Part shown: one piece after another, positions 11,820 through 16,939 of the stretch
How positions within the stretch are numbered: position 1 is the first letter of the stretch
Layout: each line of letters opens with the position of its first letter
Source: a virus
Strand: one strand, 5' to 3'
DNA: 36,649 nucleotides
IMG/VR virus record: IMGVR_UViG_3300045999_008604
Coordinates: 1-36,649 of that record
The notes under the pieces: generated by a model
The model's input: the letters and a program-made list of their open reading frames with translations, nothing else
What the model was told of the DNA's origin: nothing
The model's database searches: none
Program-made: the position numbers and the translations under genes

Positions 11820-12095
11820 CTAGAAGTTGTCGCCGCCGATATCGGTGAGCGATTCCCAGTACGAATCCAAGAAGCGGTCCTCCGCGCCGTAGTCCTCATC
11901 CATGCCCCACCCAGCGGAGGCGAGCGCGTCGGCGTCCGCCTCCCCGTCCGTGAAGTTGTCTTCGGGCGGTTCGGCAGTCGCGAACTGGTCGCCCAGTTCT
12001 TCGCGCATGCACTCGACGGCGCTCGCGAGCTGCGCGAGCGCGTCGGCGTTAAGGTGGTTTTCGCGGATGAAGTTGATGAGCTGGTGAATATCCAT
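11820..12095 (-). CDS. Very acidic small protein, paralog of the protein at 10320
   Basis: A 91-aa protein. The N-terminal 34 residues resemble those of the protein at 10320; the rest is strikingly acidic (PPEDNFTDGEADADALASAG, then WGMDEDYGAEDRF). Such tails occur in DNA-mimic and in scaffold-type phage proteins, but no function is shown. Single-gene unit with a leaderless promoter and a strong terminator. Confidence 0.65.
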   Translation of the reverse strand: MDIHQLINFIRENHLNADALAQLASAVECMREELGDQFATAEPPEDNFTDGEADADALASAGWGMDEDYGAEDRFLDSYWESLTDIGGDNF

Positions 12096-12101
12096 GCCCC
12101 A

Positions 12102-12129
12102 AACATAACAGAAAAAACCGTGCGGTCAA
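12102..12129 (-). promoter_or_regulatory. Leaderless promoter with upstream palindrome
   Basis: TTGACC (12129-12124), 16-bp spacer, TATGTT (12107-12102), 6 nt TGGGGC, ATG at 12095. Confidence 0.75.
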
Positions 12130-12137
12130 AAACAATC

Positions 12138-12154
12138 TTCATGCCACAGCCGAA
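12138..12154. promoter_or_regulatory. Candidate operator, copy 3 (diverged)
   Basis: TTCATGCCACAGCCGAA, 8 bp upstream of a -35 box. Matches copies 1 and 2 at the outer arms and at GCCA. A fourth relative, TTCATGCCAGGTACGGG, is at 14514-14530, farther from its promoter. Confidence 0.4.
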
Positions 12155-12162
12155 TAAAAATG

Positions 12163-12248
12163 CAAAAAAATTACGCCGAAGGGCGTAATACCCCTTGACG
12201 TGCGGGGCCAGGGGTAGCCCTGGACCCCCAACCCTTTCGGGTTGAGGG
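12163..12248 (-). terminator. 3' cassette 12
   Basis: First hairpin CAACCC/GGGTTG with a GAAA loop (12244-12229), palindrome GCCAGGG..CCCTGG (12223-12207), 8 nt, GTCAA, terminator TTACGCC/GGCGTAA (12188-12171). Confidence 0.8.
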
Positions 12249-12261
12249 ACTTAGGCGTCTC

Positions 12262-12555
12262 TTACGGGAATCGCCCCTGACCGATGATATCAAGCATCAA
12301 ACGCTCATACGCAAGTATCTCGGCCCGTTCACGTTCCTCTTGATCCGCAATGAGCTTGGCCTGAGCGGCATGCACAAACCGCGCTTCCTGCGCCATGCTG
12401 GATGCGTGATGCGCAAGCGATTCGAGCAGTTCGATTTGCTCCGCGCTCATCGCGTAGGGGTCAACTACGTTATTGGACGCGAGCGCGTCACACGCGAGCG
12501 CGGCGACGGCAAAGAAGGTGTGGGACTTAGTGGATTGAGCGAGTGAATTAACCAT
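12262..12555 (-). CDS. Small protein, paralog of the protein at 10958
   Basis: A 97-aa, alanine-rich helical protein (MVNSLAQSTKSHTFFAVAAL...). The central block matches the protein at 10958 (see there). The N-terminal in-frame extension to 12603 covers the promoter and is rejected. Function unknown. Confidence 0.65.
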   Translation of the reverse strand: MVNSLAQSTKSHTFFAVAALACDALASNNVVDPYAMSAEQIELLESLAHHASSMAQEARFVHAAQAKLIADQEERERAEILAYERLMLDIIGQGRFP

Positions 12556-12561
12556 GCAAAA

Positions 12562-12589
12562 AAGATACCTCATTCCCACCAGTTCACAA
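12562..12589 (-). promoter_or_regulatory. Leaderless promoter of the gene at 12262
   Basis: TTGTGA (12589-12584), 16-bp spacer, TATCTT (12567-12562), 6 nt TTTTGC, ATG at 12555. The -35 and -10 hexamers are identical to those of the ncRNA candidate at 13041-13068. Confidence 0.75.
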
Positions 12590-12600
12590 CATAAAAAAAT

Positions 12601-12686
12601 CAAAAAAATTTCACATTCTTACGTAATACCCCTTGACACGCGGGGCCAGGGGTAGCCTTGGACCCCCAACCCTTTCGTGTTGAGGG
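12601..12686 (-). terminator. 3' cassette 13, partly decayed
   Basis: First hairpin CAACAC/GTGTTG-like with a mismatch (12682-12667), palindrome with one arm change (GCCAGGG..CCTTGG, 12661-12645), 8 nt and GTCAA intact, terminator stem degraded. Confidence 0.65.
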
Positions 12687-12708
12687 ACTTGTGAGGCCGT
12701 TGACTTAG

Positions 12709-12906
12709 TCAATCAAAAACTTCATGAGCTATACCTGATTCAGGCTGCTCATAAGTCTCTATAAAGTACTTGTAAGGATGCTTGCGCCCCTTAATCCAAT
12801 CCACGGCAGACTTCCTATCAAAGAAGACTCCGATGAACTCATTGACTGAGTTGTGCTCAGGGCTGGGAGATTCCTTAAAGACGATGTGTACTTGAATCTT
12901 GGTCAC
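12709..12906 (-). CDS. Small hypothetical protein with GTG start
   Basis: A 65-aa protein (MTKIQVHIVFKESPSPEHNS...). A beta-strand start, then 'FIGVFFDRKSAVDWIKGRKH' with a helix, suggests a compact alpha/beta fold; family unknown. GTG at 12906 lies exactly 6 nt after the -10 box TACTAT. Confidence 0.65.
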   Translation of the reverse strand: MTKIQVHIVFKESPSPEHNSVNEFIGVFFDRKSAVDWIKGRKHPYKYFIETYEQPESGIAHEVFD

Positions 12907-12912
12907 GGTTCT

Positions 12913-12941
12913 ATAGTAGGCTCAGAGGGTGGACATAGCAA
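12913..12941 (-). promoter_or_regulatory. Leaderless promoter of a GTG-started gene
   Basis: TTGCTA (12941-12936), 17-bp spacer, TACTAT (12918-12913), 6 nt AGAACC, GTG at 12906. It begins 6 bp past the ncRNA candidate. Confidence 0.7.
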
Positions 12942-12946
12942 CGCTT

Positions 12947-13034
12947 ATGAGAAGGGATTGACTGATGACCAAGACTGGGGCCACACATCGGTTCGGGCTT
13001 ACGTAAAGGCCAACAGTCAATCTCTTCTCATCAT
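12947..13034 (-). ncRNA. Candidate small hairpin RNA with its own promoter
   Basis: 18-nt inverted arms (13031-13014 and 12964-12947; one G-T wobble or mismatch) enclose a 49-nt loop. A promoter placed exactly as for the leaderless genes (13041-13068) should start transcription at 13034. An ATG is there, but the reading frame stops after five codons (MMRRD), so the product is more likely RNA than protein. The loop holds short self-complementary pieces (GGCC, TTACGTAA). No terminator hairpin of the usual type follows before the next promoter. A decayed gene is the alternative. Confidence 0.5.
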
Positions 13035-13040
13035 GGTTTA

Positions 13041-13068
13041 AAGATAGAGATTCTCTGTTTTTTCACAA
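13041..13068 (-). promoter_or_regulatory. Promoter of the candidate hairpin RNA
   Basis: TTGTGA (13068-13063), 16-bp spacer, TATCTT (13046-13041), 6 nt, ATG at 13034 that leads only to a five-codon frame. Confidence 0.7.
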
Positions 13069-13078
13069 CATAAAAATG

Positions 13079-13164
13079 CAAAAAAATTTACCAAAACAGC
13101 GTAATAGTACTTGACACCCGAGGCCAGGGGTGGCCCTGGACCCCTAACCCTTTCGGGTTGAGGG
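13079..13164 (-). terminator. 3' cassette 14
   Basis: First hairpin CAACCC/GGGTTA with a GAAA loop (13160-13145), palindrome GCCAGGG..CCCTGG (13139-13123), 8 nt, GTCAA; the terminator stem is degraded. Confidence 0.7.
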
Positions 13165-13179
13165 TTTTACGCACGCGAA

Positions 13180-13416
13180 TTACACGACTTCCAAATCGTT
13201 CTCGAACCCATGAGCAATCAGCTTGCCCCCTTTGTATACCCGAACCCAGCAGTCCGCCCAGTTGGTGGCCCTGCTGCGCTCATACTGATCCCACGCCTGC
13301 GAGGAGGCTTTGGCCATAGCCCTACAGACGCTACGGCTCATGCCCCGCCCATACGGGTGAACGCCTTCGGCGTTGGTGATGATCGCGTACTCCACGGTGA
13401 AGAAGTTAGTAGTCAT
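13180..13416 (-). CDS. Small hypothetical protein
   Basis: A 78-aa protein (MTTNFFTVEYAIITNAEGVH...), containing 'RGMSRSVCRAMAKASSQAWD' and 'NWADCWVRVYKGGKLIAHGF'. The pattern of a beta sheet plus one helix suggests a compact fold; no family recognised. The ATG at 13416 is set by the promoter, rejecting a GTG two codons upstream. Confidence 0.65.
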   Translation of the reverse strand: MTTNFFTVEYAIITNAEGVHPYGRGMSRSVCRAMAKASSQAWDQYERSRATNWADCWVRVYKGGKLIAHGFENDLEVV

Positions 13417-13422
13417 GCACAC

Positions 13423-13450
13423 AACCTACCAAAACCGCCTAATCGCACAA
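13423..13450 (-). promoter_or_regulatory. Leaderless promoter of the gene at 13180
   Basis: TTGTGC (13450-13445), 16-bp spacer, TAGGTT (13428-13423), 6 nt GTGTGC, ATG at 13416. Confidence 0.7.
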
Positions 13451-13460
13451 TATAAAAAGT

Positions 13461-13523
13461 GCGAAAAAATTTCGCGTTTTATCGTAATAGGTGTTGACAG
13501 CCGAGGCCAGGGGTGCCCCTGGC
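13461..13523 (-). terminator. 3' cassette 15, rightmost full copy
   Basis: Palindrome GCCAGGG..CCCTGGC (13523-13506), 8 nt, GTCAA, then a stem GCGAAA/TTTCGC (13475-13461) in place of the TTACGC stem. The 115 bp upstream (13524-13637) hold no supported gene, only short inverted repeats such as GTAAGT/ACTTAC. Confidence 0.7.
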
Positions 13524-13633
13524 GCATGCGTAAGTACGTGATGTTGTTGCACTTACAACGTGCAGAAGTACGTGCAATTGAGCGCTTTACACAAGTCAAG
13601 AAAAATCTTTTGCGCTTGCGTTACATGCAATGC

Positions 13634-13659
13634 AAAACGCCGCCCCCTTGGGGGCGGCG
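13634..13659 (-). terminator. GC-rich terminator after a 36-aa ORF
   Basis: CGCCGCCCCC/GGGGGCGGCG, a 10-bp stem with a 2-nt gap between arms, followed by TTTT on the minus strand. Confidence 0.7.
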
Positions 13660-13687
13660 CATCTTGCTGAGAGTGAACGCTTTAGCG

Positions 13688-13798
13688 TTACTCTGTAAAC
13701 CACAGATACGCAAGCCCTAACGCACCAAGCCCGAAAACGGGGGCGAAGTTGCAAGCTATTGTCCACAAGGTCTTTGCGATGATGATTTCGTTTTGCAT
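13688..13798 (-). CDS. 36-aa predicted single-span membrane peptide
   Basis: A short ORF, MQNEIIIAKTLWTIACNFAP, then VFGLGALGLAYLWFTE and a stop. About 22 central residues are hydrophobic, enough for one transmembrane span. It lies downstream of the gene at 13851 across a GAAA-loop hairpin and is followed by a terminator, so it is probably cotranscribed. No leaderless promoter is seen. Phages often encode such small membrane peptides (holin- or superinfection-related), but that is inference. Confidence 0.5.
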   Translation of the reverse strand: MQNEIIIAKTLWTIACNFAPVFGLGALGLAYLWFTE

Positions 13799-13823
13799 AA
13801 GGTGTTTTCTTTGAGGGAGTTGC

Positions 13824-13844
13824 GGGGGGCTTTCGCCCCCCCTT
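13824..13844 (-). other. Hairpin GGGGGGC-GAAA-GCCCCCC
   Basis: A GC-rich stem with a GAAA loop on the transcribed strand, in the 3' region of the gene at 13851. Same type as the first hairpin of the cassettes, without palindrome or T-run. A near-identical hairpin lies at 14221-14243 after the gene at 14252. Confidence 0.65.
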
Positions 13845-13850
13845 GGTTGA

Positions 13851-14102
13851 CTAGGCATTCGCGTATTCGCGCACCAGCTTTAACCCGTTGACTTCCAAGG
13901 TTCTAATCTTGGCCGCGCTTGTGAAGGAGCGCAACCCCTTGTCAGTCTGGATGATGTACTGAGTGCCCGCCGCGCAAGGCTTGGATTCGATCACTAGCCC
14001 GCTAAGGGATTTGAATTGGCCGTTATCATTCACGCGATCATTCGACGCGGCGTGATAGGTGACTTTGATCAAGGAACCGTTGGCAATGTGGAGGTCTTTC
14101 AT
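13851..14102 (-). CDS. Small beta-rich hypothetical protein
   Basis: An 83-aa protein: 'MKDLHIANGSLIKVTYHAAS', then 'FKSLSGLVIESKPCAAGTQY' and IIQTDKGLRSFTSAAKI. The pattern of strands and turns resembles a small barrel, in line with other SH3-like phage proteins, but no name is given. The -10 box TAGAAT lies 9 nt upstream, so a 2-3 nt leader is expected. Confidence 0.65.
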   Translation of the reverse strand: MKDLHIANGSLIKVTYHAASNDRVNDNGQFKSLSGLVIESKPCAAGTQYIIQTDKGLRSFTSAAKIRTLEVNGLKLVREYANA

Positions 14103-14111
14103 GTGCGAGAG

Positions 14112-14139
14112 ATTCTAGGGTGTTTTGAGAGAGAAACAA
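14112..14139 (-). promoter_or_regulatory. Promoter of the gene at 13851
   Basis: TTGTTT (14139-14134), 16-bp spacer, TAGAAT (14117-14112), 9 nt CTCTCGCAC, ATG at 14102. Spacing is 3 nt longer than the common 6. Confidence 0.65.
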
Positions 14140-14220
14140 GGTTTTTTTTGTGCTTTTATTCAGTTTTTTTTGCAAATGCAAAGCACTAAGAGAGAGAGAG
14201 TTAGAAAAGACATGAGAGGG

Positions 14221-14243
14221 AAAGGGGGGCTTTCGCCCCCCTT
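14221..14243 (-). other. Hairpin AAGGGGGGC-GAAA-GCCCCCCTT
   Basis: GC-rich 3' hairpin with a GAAA loop directly after the stop of the gene at 14252. The remaining bases to the next promoter hold only low-complexity CT and A/T runs. Confidence 0.65.
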
Positions 14244-14251
14244 GTAAGGTA

Positions 14252-14446
14252 CTAGGCCAGAGCGGGTTCCGTAGCCTTAGCCTCTTGAAGCTCCTTTTCT
14301 GTGAGAAGCACCGCGAAGCCAATGTCGATGTGATTCGCAAACTCTTCTTTGCGAGTGACTTTTGCTTCCTCTTCGCTTTCGCAGCGAATGACGCGCACGC
14401 CAAAAGAACCGAGTTCGTTGAGCTTGAAAAGAACGATGTTTCTCAT
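14252..14446 (-). CDS. Small hypothetical protein, first gene of the minus-strand block
   Basis: A 64-aa protein (MRNIVLFKLNELGSFGVRVI...) with a beta-alpha-beta pattern, 'RCESEEEAKVTRKEEFANHI' and 'IGFAVLLTEKELQ'. No family recognised. The ATG at 14446 lies 8 nt after the -10 box TAGAAT; longer in-frame starts cover the promoter. Confidence 0.65.
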   Translation of the reverse strand: MRNIVLFKLNELGSFGVRVIRCESEEEAKVTRKEEFANHIDIGFAVLLTEKELQEAKATEPALA

Positions 14447-14454
14447 ATGCGAGG

Positions 14455-14482
14455 ATTCTAGAGAATTGAAAGGGGAACGCAA
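14455..14482 (-). promoter_or_regulatory. Promoter of the gene at 14252
   Basis: TTGCGT (14482-14477), 16-bp spacer, TAGAAT (14460-14455), 8 nt CCTCGCAT, ATG at 14446. Confidence 0.65.
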
Positions 14483-14755
14483 TCTTTTTTTTGTGTTTTT
14501 TTTGCATTCAATCTTCATGCCAGGTACGGGAAAAGTTTTTTTTGCGCTTTTTCGAGTTGACAAACAAACCCACCCCCATTTTGCGAAAAATGCAACTTGC
14601 CAGGCACGCATCCAGGGCCAGGGGTACTTTTTTTCAGTCCACCACTTCCTCACACACTATTCCAAACTACCCCCCCCATTTACGAAAAACCCAAAATTTT
14701 CCTTGCCCACTCCAAATAAGCAAAATCCAAAAAAAATCGAGGTGTAAATAACAAT
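14483..14755. other. Divergent intergenic region between early and late blocks
   Basis: About 270 bases without a gene, separating the leftward small-gene block from the rightward genes. It contains T-rich runs, an operator-like TTCATGCCAGGTACGGG (14514-14530), a fragment GGCCAGGGGTA near 14618 that looks like a decayed cassette palindrome, and C-rich stretches. GAGGTG (14739-14744) could be a Shine-Dalgarno site and overlaps GTGTAAATA (14742-14750), a candidate late promoter. Confidence 0.5.
14742..14750 (+). promoter_or_regulatory. Candidate late promoter motif, copy 1
   Basis: GTGTAAATA, 14 nt (from its first base) before the ATG at 14756. A GTGTAA motif with an A/T-rich tail recurs before the genes at 16940, 23644, 30163 and 33909. 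Confidence 0.35.
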
Positions 14756-15337
14756 ATGAGGCCCATATTAATTCTCATAACATGCGCAGTACTATCATGC
14801 ACCGCACTAGCGGATGATTCGCGCCTTATCCGCCGTGCTTATTTAGACCTAACAGGAAAACTACCGACAATTCAAGAAATTGAATGGCTCGAAATCTACA
14901 CACGTGAACCGTATCAAGAAGCAGTAAAATACCTAACAGATGTACTAAAAAAGAACTATAAACATCTCAGCCGCGAAGATACTAAAAAACATCTCACATC
15001 ATTGTACTACATGTTTCAGCCGCGAAAACCCATATCAGATCTAGAACTAAGAATAAACTTATTATACTTAGCGGGAATGCCTCAACACGAATTCTCTGAT
15101 GATAAAATTCGCGAAGCCAAATTAAAATTAATTAAAATAGCCACGAATCCTAATATTATTGATTACGATCCTTTGGATTATCTTGCTAATTGTCTTATGT
15201 CTCGCTCCACAACAGCAGATGAAGCAAATAAATTAATGAAAGTATATAAAACCTACGCAAAATACTTGGACGAAGAAAAAGCTTGGCTTGCGGTTCTCGA
15301 CGAACTCCTCAAGCTCGAAGATGTCAGAACAAAATGA
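14756..15337 (+). CDS. Exported protein with a DUF1549-like N-terminal motif
   Basis: A 193-aa protein. Residues 1-19 form a signal peptide (hydrophobic ILILITCAVLSC core, ALA before DD), so export is expected; a lipoprotein reading at C15 is less likely. Directly after it, 'RLIRRAYLDLTGKLPTIQEI' matches the start of DUF1549 domains, which are typical of large surface or periplasmic proteins in Planctomycetes and Verrucomicrobia. The rest is helical and much shorter than a full DUF1549 protein. It may act in the periplasm on the host surface (inference). First gene of a three-gene overlapping run. Confidence 0.65.
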   Translation: MRPILILITCAVLSCTALADDSRLIRRAYLDLTGKLPTIQEIEWLEIYTREPYQEAVKYLTDVLKKNYKHLSREDTKKHLTSLYYMFQPRKPISDLELRINLLYLAGMPQHEFSDDKIREAKLKLIKIATNPNIIDYDPLDYLANCLMSRSTTADEANKLMKVYKTYAKYLDEEKAWLAVLDELLKLEDVRTK

Positions 15338-15951
15338 ATCACGACATTCAATTTAAATGTCTAGTGCGGCGAAGTCATTTCACCAAAGATTCAAATGACG
15401 CAGAAAAATTTGATCCCTGCGTAGCGTTCGGCGTCCAAAGCATTTCGGGCAAAATATTAACATTCCATATAATGACAGACTATGGAATGTTAAGATCTAG
15501 AGTGCCAATTTCTGAAATTTTTTTGTTTATTCCAAAAAGTGACATTCCCTATCACTTTAAACAACTCTGGGACTGCTTTGGAGAAAAAGCAGAAATAATA
15601 AAGTACGAATATCTAAAAGAAAAAAGATGCCAAGTGGTCTTGCGAGACAAAAGAACTGTGTGGGCTACTTATATGTTTACCATTGATTGGTTCGACAATC
15701 CCTATAGCGAAGAACCAAGCGACTATAAGTGTGGCCATGTATTAGTATCAGATGATGGCTACTTACTTTGCCAACCAAACAACAGAATATACTGGAAAGA
15801 CTCGAATTTTATCTGCCGCGATTTTCCTATTGACAAAAAAAGAATTAAAGTTGACAACGAGCTATTGTCTGTGGAAAATGTATCTGATAAATGGGTATCA
15901 GAAGACACAGATTCGTTTTACTATAGCATAAATGAAAATAGAAGAGATTAA
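15334..15951 (+). CDS. Conserved phage protein of unknown function
   Basis: A 205-aa protein. Segments such as 'AFGVQSISGKILTFHIMTDY', 'LWDCFGEKAEIIKYEYLKEK' and 'TIDWFDNPYSEEPSDYKCGH' are the kind seen in uncharacterised proteins of large phages, with conserved tryptophans and a QPNNRIYW motif. The role is not known. The ATG overlaps the preceding stop (ATGA at 15334-15337), which favours it over an earlier in-frame start. Confidence 0.65.
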   Translation: MNHDIQFKCLVRRSHFTKDSNDAEKFDPCVAFGVQSISGKILTFHIMTDYGMLRSRVPISEIFLFIPKSDIPYHFKQLWDCFGEKAEIIKYEYLKEKRCQVVLRDKRTVWATYMFTIDWFDNPYSEEPSDYKCGHVLVSDDGYLLCQPNNRIYWKDSNFICRDFPIDKKRIKVDNELLSVENVSDKWVSEDTDSFYYSINENRRD

Positions 15952-16504
15952 AGTATTCACGGGAATGAAAGAACTCATCGAACATTATTCTTTTGTTTCG
16001 AATGAGAAGAAAGACGAAATTGGCCACAAATATTTTTGGGTTCCCTTGGAACACCAATTAAAATGGTTAAATAATGGATTGGGCCAAATTACTTATTTCG
16101 AAGTTATCGAAAACACTGATTCAAAAAATCAAAACAAAAGAGAATTAGCAAGCGGCAAATTTATGTATAAAATGCATAGTGACTATGTAAGAAATTTAGA
16201 GTTAGGCGCTAATTTAAAAAATGAATCAGCTTATCTTAAAGCTGATGGTTTTGATGATTGTTTGATTGGAATCGGTCTTTCTTTTGGAAAGAATGGGATA
16301 TTAGTTTACGATCAAGCAAAAGTTATTCAAAAATTAGAAGAGCAAGGAATGACTAACGAAGAAGCTTTTGAGTATTATGAATATAATATATTAGGAGCTT
16401 GCTTAGGTGACAATATGCCTATCTTTGTAGAACAGTTGTCTATGAAAGAAGTAGAAGAACTTTTGAGCCTTGAAAAAGGAATAGATTATAGTAACGACTC
16501 GTAA
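15932..16504 (+). CDS. Conserved phage protein of unknown function
   Basis: A 190-aa protein overlapping the previous gene by 20 nt. The C-terminal part 'LVYDQAKVIQKLEEQGMTNE', then EAFEYYEYNILGACLGDNMP, has the pattern '(E)GM..EEA.EYFE.N..GA..G...P.F' that is frequent in hypothetical phage proteins. Function unknown. Its 3' end overlaps the convergent deaminase-like gene by 19 nt. Confidence 0.65.
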   Translation: MKIEEIKVFTGMKELIEHYSFVSNEKKDEIGHKYFWVPLEHQLKWLNNGLGQITYFEVIENTDSKNQNKRELASGKFMYKMHSDYVRNLELGANLKNESAYLKADGFDDCLIGIGLSFGKNGILVYDQAKVIQKLEEQGMTNEEAFEYYEYNILGACLGDNMPIFVEQLSMKEVEELLSLEKGIDYSNDS

Positions 16505-16905
16505 GATCCATCGTCTTTAGTATAAAAGACATTTTTATAGCCAAGCCCTTCTAGAATTTTCATACAGTTCTGGCAGGGCTTCGCCATTTTTACTTTTTCT
16601 TCATTGTCTATTCTTATATTTACAAACGTAAGTTTAGAACAGTCAGTTTTTCCCATTTTGATAATGGCATCTATCTCTGAGTGTAAAGATGCCACGTATT
16701 TTTCTGGATTGTCCTTGAATCCTTTATAACAACCAAAGATGTGACGACGATGCAGTTTCTTTAAATTATTTATGCCAATGCTTATTAATTTGTTTTTATT
16801 GTATACAAAGGTAACATGGAATGCGCGTCCAGTTTGCCTATCTTTTTTTAAGCATTTGGCTATTTCTATACATTTATTTATTTTAGTAGAAATATTCTTC
16901 CCCAT
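16486..16905 (-). CDS. Cytidine/dCMP deaminase-like zinc protein
   Basis: A 139-aa protein with the deaminase signature: HSE (75-77; usually H-A/V/S-E, the first zinc ligand and catalytic Glu) in 'VASLHSEIDAIIKMG', and PCQNC (110-114), the other two zinc ligands. An N-terminal beta-sheet segment (HVTFVYNKNKLISIGINN) fits the fold. It could act on dCMP, cytidine or another base; the substrate cannot be told. The start is taken at the ATG at 16905 because the longer in-frame version runs under the next gene. It is the only minus-strand gene in the right half. Confidence 0.75.
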   Translation of the reverse strand: MGKNISTKINKCIEIAKCLKKDRQTGRAFHVTFVYNKNKLISIGINNLKKLHRRHIFGCYKGFKDNPEKYVASLHSEIDAIIKMGKTDCSKLTFVNIRIDNEEKVKMAKPCQNCMKILEGLGYKNVFYTKDDGSYESLL

Positions 16906-16912
16906 ATTATAT

Positions 16913-16924
16913 GTGTAAGAAATA
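16913..16924 (+). promoter_or_regulatory. Candidate late promoter motif, copy 2
   Basis: GTGTAAGAAATA, 27 nt (from its first base) before the ATG at 16940, in the 34-bp gap between two divergent genes. Confidence 0.3.
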
Positions 16925-16939
16925 AAAAGGAATAAGTCA

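Noticed and set aside
3848-13523. TTGAC blocks of the cassettes as plus-strand promoters
   Set aside because: The -10 position would fall on CCCTGG of the palindrome in every copy and no plus-strand gene follows.
3821-13523. Spaced repeats as a CRISPR array
   Set aside because: The repeats lie between genes, the distances are irregular and contain ORFs, and no cas gene is present.
13526-13720. Plus-strand ORF starting MRKYVMLLHLQ
   Set aside because: It reads through the GC-rich terminator hairpin and into the 36-aa membrane ORF on the other strand; no promoter or RBS.
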